Positions 51,194-60,560 of a DNA stretch of 64,000 nt are shown here, piece by piece. Source of the stretch: Eggerthellaceae bacterium (GTDB lineage Bacteria > Actinomycetota > Coriobacteriia > Coriobacteriales > Eggerthellaceae); NCBI GenBank assembly GCA_022644775.1, contig JALCHN010000002.1, positions 1-64,000 of the forward strand, written 5' to 3'. Made by a program: the position numbers and the translations under genes. Under the pieces are notes generated by a model. The model did not search any database, was not told the origin of the DNA, and worked only from the letters and a program-made list of their open reading frames with translations. Every line of letters begins with the position of its first letter. Positions within the stretch are counted from its first letter, which is position 1.

Positions 51194-53274
51194 CGTGCGC
51201 TCGCCCCCGTCGTGCCGCGTCCCGATTGGGTCCGGGTGCCTGCGCGCTTCGTGCCGCCCTTGCCGCGTGTGCCGGCTGCGCCGTTTGTGCGGTTGTCCTT
51301 GCCGTGCGCGCCCCGGGCCCGCGCGCTTGCGCCGGAGCGGCCGTTGGCGCCCTTGCGCGAACGGCCCTCCTGCGCCGGGCGCCGGCCGTTGCTGGCGCCT
51401 CCGCGTTTCGCCTTGTCGCCGGCGTGCGGGCGACTTTCGCCCTTTTCGGGCTTCACCAGGCACTTCGGCCCGTAGCCGATAAGGTCCTCGCGATGGGCGG
51501 CCATAAGCGCCTCCCGCACGAGGGGTCGGTTCTTGGGGTTGCGGTACTGGATGAGCGCCCGCTGCATGGCTTTTTCGTGCGGGCTGCGCGGGCAGTAGAC
51601 CGCCTCCATCGTGCGCGGGTCGACGCCCGTGTAGTAGATGCAGGTCGAAATCGTCGAGGGCGTGGGGTAGAAGTCCGACACCTGTTCGGGGTTGAAGCCC
51701 AAATCGCGGCAGAATTCGGCGAGCTCGACGGCCTCCTTCATCGTGGATCCGGGATGCGAGGACATGAGGTAGGGCAGGACGTACTGCTCCTTGCCAATTT
51801 CCCTCGTGTAGTCGTTGAAGGCGTCGACGAACCGCTCGTAGACCGCATTGCTCGGCTTGCCCATCACCTTGAGCACCGTGTCGGACACGTGCTCGGGTGC
51901 GAGCCGCAGCTGGCCGCTCACGTGGTAGCGCACGAGCTCGTGGAAGAAGGTGGGGTCGGGATCGAGCAGGACGTAGTCGAAGCGGATCCCGCTGCGGATG
52001 AAGACCTTCTTCACTCCGGGCAGGGCGCGCAGCTCACGTAAGAGCTCCACGTAGTCCTCGTGCGTAACGGTGAGCTTGCTGCAGGGTTCGGGCGACAGGC
52101 ACCGCTTGGTGGGGCAGGCCCCGTGCTTGGCCTGCTTGGCGCAGGCGGGCACGCGGAAGTTGGCGGTGGGGCCGCCCACGTCGTGGATGTAGCCCTTGAA
52201 ATCGGGGTCGCGAATCATCTCTTTCGCTTCGGCCACGATGCTCTCCCGGCTGCGGGCTTGGATGATCCGCCCCTGGTGGAAGTTGAGCGAGCAGAAGGCG
52301 CAGTCGCCCAGGCAGCCGCGGTTGCTCGTGAGGCTGAACTTCACTTCGGCAAGGGCCGGGATGCCGCCCGCGGCCGCGTAGTCGGGGTGCCAGGTGCGCG
52401 TGTAGGGGAAGCGGTAGAGCTCGTCGAATTCGGGCGTGGACAGGGGCTCGCTCGGCGGGTTCTGCACCACGTAGACGCCGTGGGGGTATTCCTCCACAAG
52501 CGTGCGGGCCGAAAAGGGGTCGAGGTTGCGGTACTGCACGCCGAAGCTGCGGGCGTAGTTGAGCTTGTCGGCTTCCAGCTCTTCCCAACTGGGCAGCATG
52601 ACGGGACGGTCGCAGTGGTCGATCGACCGGCATCGGTAGACCGTGCCCGGAATGAAGGTGAGGTCGGCGACCGAAAGGCCGGCATCGAGCGCTTCGGCGA
52701 TAGCGACGATCGACTTCTCGCCCATGCCGTAGCTAATAAGGTCGGCGCCCGAATCGAGCAGGATCGACCGCTTGAGCTTGTCCTGCCAGTAGTCGTAGTG
52801 GGCCAGGCGGCGAAGGCTTGCCTCGATGCCGCCGAGCACGATCGGCACGTCCTTGTAGGTGCGGCGGATCAGGTTGCCGTAGACGACCGCGGCATGGTCG
52901 GGGCGCAGGCCCATCTCTCCGCCGGGCGAATAGTAGTCGTAGCGGCGGCGGCGCTTGGCCACCGTGTAGTGGTTGACCATCGAGTCCATCGCGCCGGCGG
53001 AGACTAAAAAGGCCAGGCGCGGGCGGCCGAAGACGTCGATCGAGGCGGGGTCGTGCCAGTCGGGCTGGGCGATGATGCCCACCGAATAGCCGTGCGCTTC
53101 CAGCAGCCGGGTGAGGATCGCCATGCCGAAGGAGGGATGGTCGACGTAGGCGTCGCCCGACACGAAGACGAAATCGACTTCGTTCCACCCGCGCGCTGCC
53201 GCATCGGCGCGGGTGACGGGCAGGAAGGCCGACCGGTCGGGCAGGGGCGCGGGTTCGTGCTTCTTGTGCGCCAT
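51190..53274 (-). CDS. YgiQ family radical SAM protein with basic tail
   Basis: The 694-residue protein matches YgiQ (UPF0313): FVFVSGDAYVDHPSFG, YYSPGGEMGLRPDHA, VLGGIEASLRRLAHYDYW, and the cluster motif NRGCLGDCAFCSLNFHQGR (CxxxCxxC near residue 317). Its substrate is not established. The last 80 residues are a low-complexity Arg/Gly/Lys/Ala tail, likely RNA-binding or disordered, absent from many relatives. It is the middle gene of a tcdA-ygiQ-hydrolase operon (4 bases to tcdA, overlap to the hydrolase). Confidence 0.9.
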   Translation of the reverse strand: MAHKKHEPAPLPDRSAFLPVTRADAAARGWNEVDFVFVSGDAYVDHPSFGMAILTRLLEAHGYSVGIIAQPDWHDPASIDVFGRPRLAFLVSAGAMDSMVNHYTVAKRRRRYDYYSPGGEMGLRPDHAAVVYGNLIRRTYKDVPIVLGGIEASLRRLAHYDYWQDKLKRSILLDSGADLISYGMGEKSIVAIAEALDAGLSVADLTFIPGTVYRCRSIDHCDRPVMLPSWEELEADKLNYARSFGVQYRNLDPFSARTLVEEYPHGVYVVQNPPSEPLSTPEFDELYRFPYTRTWHPDYAAAGGIPALAEVKFSLTSNRGCLGDCAFCSLNFHQGRIIQARSRESIVAEAKEMIRDPDFKGYIHDVGGPTANFRVPACAKQAKHGACPTKRCLSPEPCSKLTVTHEDYVELLRELRALPGVKKVFIRSGIRFDYVLLDPDPTFFHELVRYHVSGQLRLAPEHVSDTVLKVMGKPSNAVYERFVDAFNDYTREIGKEQYVLPYLMSSHPGSTMKEAVELAEFCRDLGFNPEQVSDFYPTPSTISTCIYYTGVDPRTMEAVYCPRSPHEKAMQRALIQYRNPKNRPLVREALMAAHREDLIGYGPKCLVKPEKGESRPHAGDKAKRGGASNGRRPAQEGRSRKGANGRSGASARARGAHGKDNRTNGAAGTRGKGGTKRAGTRTQSGRGTTGASAR

Positions 53275-53278
53275 GGGC

Positions 53279-54067
53279 CTACGCGTCCTGTTCCGCGTCG
53301 GCTTCGATCGCGGGCGCCACGAGGTCGCGCACCGCTTCCGACGCGCAGATCATCCCCACCACGGGCGGGACGAAGGGGCTCGAGCCGGGGATGTCGCGCT
53401 TGTCGGTGCAGTGGCGCTGGGCTTCGGGCGGGCAGACGCAGTGGTAGCGGCAGCTGATCGACACGTCGTTGACGGGGCGGATCGGGCGCTCTTTGGAATA
53501 GACCACCTTCACGTGGTCGATCCCGCGCTTGCGCAGTTCCTTGCGGACGATTTTAGCCAGGGGGCAGACGCTCGTCTTGGATATGTCGGCCACCTCGAAG
53601 GCCGTGGGGTCGAGCTTGTTGCCCGCGCCCATGCTCGAGATGATCGGCGTGCCGGCACCGTGCGCCCGCTCGATCAGGGCGAGCTTGGCGGTGACCGTGT
53701 CGACCGCGTCGACGATGTAGTCGTAATCGGCGAAGTCGAACCGGTCGGCCGTCTGCGGCAGGTAGAAGCATTTGTGCACGCGCACCTGGCAGTGGGGGTT
53801 GATCGCGCGGATGCGCGCGGTCATGACATCGGCCTTGTACTGGCCGATCGTTTCGGTCGTGGCGACGATCTGCCGGTTGATGTTGGTGAGGCATACGACG
53901 TCGTCGTCCACCAGGTCGATTGCGCCGACGCCGCTGCGCGCGAGCCCTTCGGCCGCGTAGCCGCCCACGCCCCCCACGCCGAACACGGCGACGCGGGCGT
54001 TGGCGAGCGCGTCCATCGCGGCGGCGCCTAAGAGCAGTTGGGTGCGGGAGAATTGGGAAAGTGCCAT
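53279..54067 (-). CDS. tcdA: tRNA threonylcarbamoyladenosine dehydratase (TcdA/CsdL)
   Basis: The 262-residue ThiF/E1-like enzyme starts FSRTQLLLGAAAMDALANAR, with the ATP site VAVFGVGGVGGYAAEGLARSG, NRQIVAT, and DAVDTVTAKL. It cyclises t6A to ct6A at position 37 of tRNA. Between the core and the FVPPVVGM end, an unusual ISCRYHCVCPPEAQRHC segment holds four cysteines in 14 residues. The ATG at 54067 fits the family; a longer frame upstream lacks a ribosome site. Confidence 0.88.
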   Translation of the reverse strand: MALSQFSRTQLLLGAAAMDALANARVAVFGVGGVGGYAAEGLARSGVGAIDLVDDDVVCLTNINRQIVATTETIGQYKADVMTARIRAINPHCQVRVHKCFYLPQTADRFDFADYDYIVDAVDTVTAKLALIERAHGAGTPIISSMGAGNKLDPTAFEVADISKTSVCPLAKIVRKELRKRGIDHVKVVYSKERPIRPVNDVSISCRYHCVCPPEAQRHCTDKRDIPGSSPFVPPVVGMICASEAVRDLVAPAIEADAEQDA

Positions 54068-54276
54068 GACCGTCTTTCGTTTGAGGAAGGGATTTTCCAG
54101 GCAAGTATAGGAGATGCGGAAGACGCCGACAAAGGGCTCCCGCCACACTGCGCAGCATCGCCATCTGCATCCGAAGCGCCGCGCTTCCGTTGAAGATTTT
54201 GTTGTTGCCGCGGTCTCAAAAATGCACGAGTTCTCTCACATTTGTCCAAATGCGCGTGTTTTCCCTGTTCATCTTA

Positions 54277-54305
54277 TTGAACGGCACCGCGCGCGCCATT
54301 ACACT
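54277..54305 (+). promoter_or_regulatory. Promoter of the radical SAM gene at 54360
   Basis: TTGAAC (54277-54282) and TACACT (54300-54305) are separated by 17 bases. The rest of the 292-base gap (54068-54359) shows nothing further. Confidence 0.65.
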
Positions 54306-54359
54306 CCCAAGAGTTATTGAGAACGCGTATTCATTCGGCACGAAAAAAGAGGATGGAAT

Positions 54360-55709
54360 ATGGCAAACAAAGTAGCTGACTTCGGCATCCGCACGGGGAT
54401 CAAGCTCCTCCGCACGAATCCGGACAAGGCCCTTCCCATGCTTCTCAAGGGCTTCGACGCCATCTCCCATGGCGAAATGCCCTCGCAGCGCAAGGTGTTC
54501 CACGACGTCATCGACGACCCGAACTCCAACGGCTATCACATGATCAAGAAGGCTCTGGAAGACTTCGACCCGGGCGTTATCGAAACGTTCGTGTCTAACT
54601 TCCTGCTCAATGCGAGCATGACCGGTTGGCAGCGCCAGCAGGAATGCCGCGAAAAGTACGGCTGCAACATCCCGTGGGCCATCCTGCTCGATCCCACGAG
54701 CGCCTGCAACCTGCACTGCAAGGGCTGCTGGGCGGCCGACTACGGCAACCGCATGAACCTGTCCTTCGAGGACATCGACTCGATCATCACGCAGGGCAAA
54801 GAGCTCGGCGTCTACATGTACATCTACACCGGCGGCGAGCCCCTGGTACGCAAGAAGGACATCATTCGCCTGTGCGAGAAGCACAGCGACTGCGTCTTCC
54901 TCTGCTTCACCAACGGCACGCTCATCGACGAGGAATTCTGCGAGGACCTGCTGCGCGTGAAGAACTTCATGCCGGCCATCTCGATCGAGGGCAACGAAGA
55001 GACCACCGACGCGCGCCGCGGCGACGGCGTCTACGATTCGGTGCAGCGCGCCATGAAGCTCATGCGCGACCATCGCCTGCCCTTCGGCACGAGCTGCTGC
55101 TACACGCGCCAGAACATGGAGCGCATCTCCGACGACGCTTTCATGGACATGCTCGTGAAGAACGGCGCCATGTTCGCTTGGTACTTCCACTACTTCCCGG
55201 TGGGATCCGACGCCGACCTCGAGCTGCTCCCCACGCCCGAACAGCGCAAGGAGATGTACAAGCGCATCCGCTACTACCGCCATCACAAGGACCTCTTCGT
55301 CATGGACTTCCAGAACGACGGCGAGTACGTGCAGGGCTGCATCGCGGGCGGCCGCCGCTACTTCCACATCAACGCCAACGGCGACTGCGACCCCTGCGTG
55401 TTCATCCACTTCAGCGACCGCAACATCCATGACTACAGTCTGCTCGACTGCCTGCGCGGGCCGCTTTTCATGGCCTACCACGACGGTCAGCCCTTCAACG
55501 AGAACATGCTCAAGCCCTGCCCGCTGCTCGAGAACCCGGGCAAGCTCACCGAAATGGTGAACAAGACGGGCGCCAAGTCGACCAACCTCGAGGCCGACGA
55601 AACGGCAGAAGAGCTGCAGGCGCGCGCCGAGAAGTACGCCGCCGACTGGTCGGACACCGCCGACGACATCTGGAAGAAGCATCCGCACAAGATGATCTTC
55701 ACCCGCTAA
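54360..55709 (+). CDS. Radical SAM protein, function unknown
   Basis: The 449-residue protein has a helical N-terminal region (about 1-100), a radical SAM domain with TSACNLHCKGCWAADYG (CxxxCxxC), YIYTGGEPLVRK, and SIEGNEETTDARRG. A C-terminal segment contains additional cysteines (GDCDPCVFIHFSD, KPCPLLENP), which suggests an auxiliary cluster, SPASM/twitch style. The substrate is unknown. It has its own promoter and terminator. Relatives are common in anaerobes. Confidence 0.82.
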   Translation: MANKVADFGIRTGIKLLRTNPDKALPMLLKGFDAISHGEMPSQRKVFHDVIDDPNSNGYHMIKKALEDFDPGVIETFVSNFLLNASMTGWQRQQECREKYGCNIPWAILLDPTSACNLHCKGCWAADYGNRMNLSFEDIDSIITQGKELGVYMYIYTGGEPLVRKKDIIRLCEKHSDCVFLCFTNGTLIDEEFCEDLLRVKNFMPAISIEGNEETTDARRGDGVYDSVQRAMKLMRDHRLPFGTSCCYTRQNMERISDDAFMDMLVKNGAMFAWYFHYFPVGSDADLELLPTPEQRKEMYKRIRYYRHHKDLFVMDFQNDGEYVQGCIAGGRRYFHINANGDCDPCVFIHFSDRNIHDYSLLDCLRGPLFMAYHDGQPFNENMLKPCPLLENPGKLTEMVNKTGAKSTNLEADETAEELQARAEKYAADWSDTADDIWKKHPHKMIFTR

Positions 55710-55726
55710 TCCGCATCGATGGGGAA

Positions 55727-55756
55727 GGGGAGCCGCGCAGAGCGGCTCCCCTTTTT
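55727..55756 (+). terminator. Terminator after the radical SAM gene
   Basis: GGGGAGCCG/CGGCTCCCC with a seven-base loop, followed by TTTTT. Confidence 0.9.
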
Positions 55757-55839
55757 CGTGTCGGTTACCGGCTGGTCGCCGTGCGCGGGCTCCGCGCCCG
55801 CATTGCTACAATAGGGTCACCCGACAAAGGAGAGTCTGC

Positions 55840-56634
55840 ATGCGTATTGGTTTCATCGGCGCGGGCAACATGGCGCGCGCCATCATCGGCGGCATCATTA
55901 AAAGCGGCGTGGCGGCGCCCGGCGACCTGGTCGCGAGCGCTCCCACCCAGGCGACGCGCGACGCGGTCGCGGCCGATCTGGGCATTCGCACCACGGCCAG
56001 CAACGTCGAGGTCGTGCGCGAAAGCGACGTCGTCGTGCTCGCCGTCAAGCCCGGCGTGCTCGAAAGCGTGATCGACGAGATCAGCGACGAGCCCTTCGAC
56101 GAGAAGCTCGTCGTGTCGATCGCCGCGGGCAAGGACATCCACTGGCTCGAAGACGCCTTCGGCAAGGAGATGCGGCTCGTGCGTACCATGCCCAACACGC
56201 CCGCCCTGGTGGGCGAGGGCTTCACGGCCATCTGCCCCAACGAAGACGCGACCGAAGAGGACGTCGACGCGGTTTTCCGCATCTTCCGTAGCGTGGGGTC
56301 GGCCGAGCAGATGTCCGAACGCATGGTCGACGTGGTCGGCGCGCTCGCCGGCTCGAGCCCGGCCTACGTCTTCATGTTCATCGAGGCGCTGGCCGACGCC
56401 GCTGTTGCCGAAGGCATGCGCCGCAACGTGGCCTATCGCGTGGCCGCGCAGGCGGTGCTCGGCAGCGCCAAGATGGTGCTCGATTCGGGCGAGCACCCCG
56501 CCGCGCTCAAGGACATGGTCTGCAGCCCGGGCGGCACGACGATCGAAGGCGTGCAGGTCCTCGAAGAGGGCGGCATGCGGGCGGCGGTCATGAACGCGAT
56601 CCGCGCGGCCGTGGCCAAGACCCAGGTCCTCTAG
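55840..56634 (+). CDS. proC: Pyrroline-5-carboxylate reductase
   Basis: The 264-residue protein has an N-terminal NAD(P) Rossmann motif (GFIGAGNMARAIIGG), VVLAVKPGVLESV, RTMPNTPALVGEGFTA, and the C-terminal dimer domain with SPAYVFMFIEALADAAVAEGM and SPGGTTIEGVQVLEEGG. It makes proline from pyrroline-5-carboxylate. AAAGGAG precedes the ATG. The LOG gene follows after 15 bases. Confidence 0.95.
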   Translation: MRIGFIGAGNMARAIIGGIIKSGVAAPGDLVASAPTQATRDAVAADLGIRTTASNVEVVRESDVVVLAVKPGVLESVIDEISDEPFDEKLVVSIAAGKDIHWLEDAFGKEMRLVRTMPNTPALVGEGFTAICPNEDATEEDVDAVFRIFRSVGSAEQMSERMVDVVGALAGSSPAYVFMFIEALADAAVAEGMRRNVAYRVAAQAVLGSAKMVLDSGEHPAALKDMVCSPGGTTIEGVQVLEEGGMRAAVMNAIRAAVAKTQVL

Positions 56635-56649
56635 GGAAGGCGGCAGCTG

Positions 56650-57213
56650 GTGAAGATCTGCGTCTACTGCGGTTCGTCGGGCGCGGCGGCGCCCGTGTAT
56701 AGGGAAGCGGCACGCGATTTGGGGCTGGCCATCGGGCGCGCGGGCCACGCCCTCGTCTTCGGCGGCTTCGACCAGGGGCTCATGGGGGCGGTGGCGCACG
56801 GCACGCACGATGCGGGCGGCGAGGTCTTCGGCGTCGTGCCCGCTTCGGTCGACTACTTCAAGATGCGCAGTGCCCAGGTCTTCCCCTGTGACGAGGAGAT
56901 CGAGGTGGCCGACCTCGCGGCCCGCAAGGCCATAATGGAAGAGATTTCCGACGCCTTCATAGCCCTGCCCGGATCCTTCGGCACCCTCGACGAATACTAC
57001 AACGTCCTCGCCCAGGGCAAGATCCGCACCACCTGCAAACCTATAGCTCTTTTGAATGTGAACGGGTTCTACGATTCGCTCGCCTTATTGCACCGGCGCA
57101 TGGTCGACGACGGCTTCATGGGCGCCGCTGAACTCGAATCTGCCCATCTATCTGCGGATTCTTCCGATGCCATCCGATATGTGGAAGAGCGCGCGGCCGC
57201 CGGCGGGCTCTAG
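56650..57213 (+). CDS. LOG family protein (TIGR00730), nucleotide phosphoribohydrolase-like
   Basis: The 187-residue protein begins CVYCGSSGAAAPVYREAARDLG and contains VFGGFDQGLMGAVAHG, RKAIMEEISDAFIALPGSFGTLDEYY and a C-terminal helix. Family members split nucleotide 5'-monophosphates into base and ribose phosphate. The usual PGGxGTxxE motif is PGSFGTLDE, with Gly replaced by Ser, but the Glu is kept. The GTG start follows AAGGCGGCAGC. Confidence 0.85.
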   Translation: MKICVYCGSSGAAAPVYREAARDLGLAIGRAGHALVFGGFDQGLMGAVAHGTHDAGGEVFGVVPASVDYFKMRSAQVFPCDEEIEVADLAARKAIMEEISDAFIALPGSFGTLDEYYNVLAQGKIRTTCKPIALLNVNGFYDSLALLHRRMVDDGFMGAAELESAHLSADSSDAIRYVEERAAAGGL

Positions 57214-57232
57214 GCGCCGCCTCCGCGCTCGT

Positions 57233-57261
57233 TTGACAGCAGGGGACGGGTTGCGTAAGGT
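57233..57261 (+). promoter_or_regulatory. Promoter of the rib operon
   Basis: TTGACA (57233-57238) and TAAGGT (57256-57261) are separated by 17 bases and lie directly upstream of the FMN riboswitch. Confidence 0.75.
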
Positions 57262-57276
57262 GTCTGCAGCACAAAA

Positions 57277-57386
57277 CTTCAGGGCGAGGCGCAATTCCTC
57301 ACCGGCGGTACAGCCCGCGAACCTGGCAACAGGCCGATTCGGTGCAATTCCGAAGCCGACAGTATAGTCTGGATGGAAGAAGTTGG
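57277..57386 (+). ncRNA. FMN riboswitch (RFN element)
   Basis: The highly conserved RFN blocks are present in order: AGGGCGAGGCGCAATTCC, TCACCGGCGGTACAGCCCGC, GATTCGGTGCAATTCCGAAG, CCGACAGTATAGTCTGGATG and GAAGAAG. It binds FMN and lowers expression of the riboflavin genes that follow. Confidence 0.97.
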
Positions 57387-57410
57387 GCGGGGCTCGACGG
57401 GCCCTGCTTT

Positions 57411-57446
57411 GCCCCGTGTTCGCGTGCGCGAATGCGGGGCTTTTTT
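57411..57446 (+). terminator. Riboswitch terminator of the rib operon
   Basis: GCCCCG...TTCGCG pairs with CGCGAA...CGGGGC and is followed by six T residues. It is the expected FMN-controlled terminator. Confidence 0.92.
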
Positions 57447-57491
57447 CTGTGAGGCGCACAGCGCTCGCCCGTGCATGGGAAAGGAGCAGCT

Positions 57492-58610
57492 GTGTCGACA
57501 GACGAAGAATTCATGTTGCATGCGCTGCAGCTGGCCAAGCGGGGCTTCGGCCGCGTGGCGCCCAACCCAGCGGTGGGCGCCGTCATCGTGGCGAGCAACG
57601 GCCGCGTGATCGGCGAGGGCTGGCACGAGCGTTTCGGCGGCTTGCATGCCGAGCGCAACGCGTTCGCCCACTGCACCGATGACACGCAAGGCGCCACCCT
57701 CTACGTGACGCTCGAGCCCTGCTGCCATTGGGGCAAGACGCCGCCCTGCACCGACATCATCATCGAGAAGAAGATCGGCCGCGTCGTCGTGGGGTCGATG
57801 GACCCCAACCCGCTCGTCGCGGGCAAGGGCGTGCGTATCCTGCGCGAGGCCGGCATCGACGTCGTCACGGGCGTGTGCAAGAAGGCCTGCGATGATTTGA
57901 ACCGTCCCTTCTTCCACTACATCACCACCAAGCGCCCCTACGTGATCTTGAAGTACGCGATGACGCTCGACGGCAAGATCGCCACGCGCACGGGCGCGAG
58001 CAAGTGGATCACCGGCGAAGAGGCGCGCTTCCGCGTGCATCAGGACCGTAACCGCTACGGCGCTGTTTGCGTAGGCGTGGGCACGGTCCTCGCCGACGAC
58101 CCCCGTCTCACCTGCCGCGTCGAAGGCGGCGCCAACCCCCTGCGCGTCGTCGTCGACTCGCATCTGGCCACGCCGGTCGATGCAGTCCTCGTCCGAACCG
58201 CCTCCGAGGTGCCCACGCTGATCGCCACCTGCGAGGAGGGCGCCGAAGCCCGTGCGCCCTATGTGGCCGCAGGCGTCGAGGTGGCCTGTCTGCCCGGCGC
58301 CGACGGCCGCGTCGACGTCAACGCCCTGCTCGACTATCTGGGCGCCAAGGGCATCGACAGCATGATCGTCGAAGGGGGCGCCACGCTCGCGGCGACCTTT
58401 TTGGAAGAGGGCCTTGTCGACGAGGTCAACGCCTACATCGCGCCCAAGATCTTCGGCGGCGCCGACGCCAAGGGCCCCGTAGCGGGCGCGGGCGTGGAAA
58501 ACCCTGCCGCCGCCTACCGCTTCGGGGCGCCCTTCATCGTGCAGCTGGGCAACGACGTCATGCTGCGCGCGTACGCAGAGCACGACGCGCTGGAAGGCGG
58601 CGAGGCCTGA
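57492..58610 (+). CDS. ribD: Bifunctional riboflavin deaminase/reductase RibD
   Basis: The 372-residue protein has an N-terminal zinc deaminase (HALQLAKRGFGRVAPNPAVGA, HAERNAF, EPCCHWGKTPPC) and a C-terminal reductase with ILKYAMTLDGKIATRTGASKWITG-type start and IVEGGATLAATFLEEGLVDEV. It carries out the second and third steps of riboflavin synthesis. The GTG at 57492 is chosen because AAGGAG precedes it by 5 bases; an ATG 7 codons upstream would overlap that site. It overlaps ribE by one base. Confidence 0.95.
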   Translation: MSTDEEFMLHALQLAKRGFGRVAPNPAVGAVIVASNGRVIGEGWHERFGGLHAERNAFAHCTDDTQGATLYVTLEPCCHWGKTPPCTDIIIEKKIGRVVVGSMDPNPLVAGKGVRILREAGIDVVTGVCKKACDDLNRPFFHYITTKRPYVILKYAMTLDGKIATRTGASKWITGEEARFRVHQDRNRYGAVCVGVGTVLADDPRLTCRVEGGANPLRVVVDSHLATPVDAVLVRTASEVPTLIATCEEGAEARAPYVAAGVEVACLPGADGRVDVNALLDYLGAKGIDSMIVEGGATLAATFLEEGLVDEVNAYIAPKIFGGADAKGPVAGAGVENPAAAYRFGAPFIVQLGNDVMLRAYAEHDALEGGEA

Positions 58611-59272
58611 TGTTCACCGGAATCGTCGAGGAAATCGGCACCGTGCGGTCCCTGCGACGCGGCGCGCATTCAGCCGTGCTCGAAATCGCCTGCTCGAAGG
58701 TGCTCGCCGACGTCCACGTGGGCGACAGCATCTGCACCAACGGGGTGTGCCTTACCGTAACCGATTTCGGGCGCGGAGCCTTCCGCGCCGACGTCATGCA
58801 TGAAACGCTCGACCGCAGCGGGCTGGGCTCTCTTGCGCCCGGTTCCCGCGTCAACCTCGAGCGCGCGATGGCGGCCAACGGCCGTTTCGGCGGCCATATC
58901 GTATCGGGCCACATCGACGGCACGGGCACGATTTCCTCAATCGAGTACGACGACAACGCGGTCTGGTTCACGATCGAAGCGGCCCCCGAGCTCTTGCGCT
59001 ACATCGTCGAGAAAGGCTCGATCGCAATCGACGGCATCTCGCTGACGGTGGCGCGCGTGTCGGACGCTGATTTCGCCGTGTCGACCATCCCGCACACCAA
59101 CGCGGTCACCACGCTCGGCGACCGACGGGCGGGGGATAGGGTCAATCTCGAGACCGACATCATAGGCCGCTACGTCGACAAGCTCATGCGCCTCGACGCT
59201 CCCGCGGATGCCTCTGCGGCGCCCGCGCCCTCAGGCATCACTGCAGCCTTCCTCGCTGCGAACGGATTTTAG
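58610..59272 (+). CDS. ribE: Riboflavin synthase alpha chain
   Basis: The 220-residue protein has two similar lumazine-binding barrels: MFTGIVEEIGTVRSL and GDSICTNGVCLTVTDF in the first, GGHIVSGHIDGTGTI and GSIAIDGISLTVARV in the second. It dismutates two lumazines into riboflavin. Its start overlaps the ribD stop (TGATG). A 15-residue Ala/Pro linker and GITAAFLAANGF end lie past the family core. Confidence 0.95.
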   Translation: MFTGIVEEIGTVRSLRRGAHSAVLEIACSKVLADVHVGDSICTNGVCLTVTDFGRGAFRADVMHETLDRSGLGSLAPGSRVNLERAMAANGRFGGHIVSGHIDGTGTISSIEYDDNAVWFTIEAAPELLRYIVEKGSIAIDGISLTVARVSDADFAVSTIPHTNAVTTLGDRRAGDRVNLETDIIGRYVDKLMRLDAPADASAAPAPSGITAAFLAANGF

Positions 59273-59312
59273 GAACCCGGGCCCCTTCGGCCCCTACGGT
59301 TAGGAGAGACAA

Positions 59313-60515
59313 ATGACGACGATTGCTGAGATCCCCGAGGTCCTCGAAGAGATGAAGGCCGGCCATGTGGTCATGGTCATCGACGACCCCGACCGCGAGA
59401 ACGAGGGCGACTTCATCTGCGCCGCCCAGTTCGCCACGACCGCCAACGTCAACCTGATGGCGAGCCGCGCCAAGGGGCTCATCTGCATGCCCATGTCGCG
59501 CGCGTACGTCAACAAGCTTCAGCTGCCCCAGATGGTGGCCAACAACACCGACAACCACGAGACCGCCTTCACCGTATCGATCGACGCGATCGACACCACG
59601 ACGGGCATTTCGGCCGAAGAGCGGTCGATGACGGCCATGCGCACGGTGGCCGACGACGCCACGGCGCTCGACTTCCGCCGCCCGGGCCACATGTTCCCCC
59701 TGCTCGCCCGCGACAACGGCGTGCTCGAGCGCAACGGCCACACCGAGGCCACCGTCGACCTCTGTCGCCTGGCGGGGCTCAAAGAGGTGGGCCTGTGCTG
59801 CGAGATCATGCGCGACGACGGCACGATGATGCGCACCACCGAGCTTCTGCAACTTGCGGACGAACTGGACCTCAAGGTCACCACGATCAAGAAGCTCCAG
59901 GACTACCGCAAGATTCACGACAAGCTCGTGACCTGCGAGGCGAGCCCGCTTCTGCCCACCAAGTACGGCAATTTCCGCGCCTTCGGCTACGTGAACAAGC
60001 TCAACGGCGAGCACCATGTGGCGCTTGTGAAGGGCGAGATCGGCGACGGCCAGGACGTGCTCGTGCGCGTGCACAGCGAATGCCTCACCGGCGACGTTTT
60101 CGGCAGCATGCGCTGCGACTGCGGCGACCAGCTACACACGGCCATGAGCCAGATCGAGGCCGAAGGCCGCGGCATCCTGCTCTACATGCGCCAGGAAGGC
60201 CGCGGCATCGGGCTGATAAACAAGCTCAAGGCCTACGAGCTCCAGCAGCAGGGTATGGACACGGTCGAAGCCAACCTTGCCCTGGGCTTCAAAGAGGACG
60301 AGCGCGAGTACTTCATCGGCGCGCAGATTCTGAGCGATCTGGGCGTGAAGACCATGCGCCTGCTCACCAACAACCCCGACAAGATCTACCAGCTCGAAGG
60401 CTTCGGGATGGAGATTACCGAGCGCGTGCCCATCGAGATCCCGGCCAACGCCGTCGACCATGACTACCTGCTCACCAAGCAGGAGAAGATGGGCCACGCC
60501 CTCCATGTGAAATAA
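59313..60515 (+). CDS. ribBA: Bifunctional DHBP synthase / GTP cyclohydrolase II
   Basis: The 400-residue protein joins RibB (residues 1-200: [34 protein letters not shown]) to RibA (205-400: [20 protein letters not shown] with zinc cysteines, [31 protein letters not shown]). It produces both precursors of the pathway, from ribulose 5-phosphate and from GTP. GGTTAGGAGAG precedes the ATG. It sits between ribE and ribH. Confidence 0.96.
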   Translation: MTTIAEIPEVLEEMKAGHVVMVIDDPDRENEGDFICAAQFATTANVNLMASRAKGLICMPMSRAYVNKLQLPQMVANNTDNHETAFTVSIDAIDTTTGISAEERSMTAMRTVADDATALDFRRPGHMFPLLARDNGVLERNGHTEATVDLCRLAGLKEVGLCCEIMRDDGTMMRTTELLQLADELDLKVTTIKKLQDYRKIHDKLVTCEASPLLPTKYGNFRAFGYVNKLNGEHHVALVKGEIGDGQDVLVRVHSECLTGDVFGSMRCDCGDQLHTAMSQIEAEGRGILLYMRQEGRGIGLINKLKAYELQQQGMDTVEANLALGFKEDEREYFIGAQILSDLGVKTMRLLTNNPDKIYQLEGFGMEITERVPIEIPANAVDHDYLLTKQEKMGHALHVK

Positions 60516-60560
60516 AACGTACCCTCAAAAGAACGACCGCTGCAAACGAAAGGAATCACC

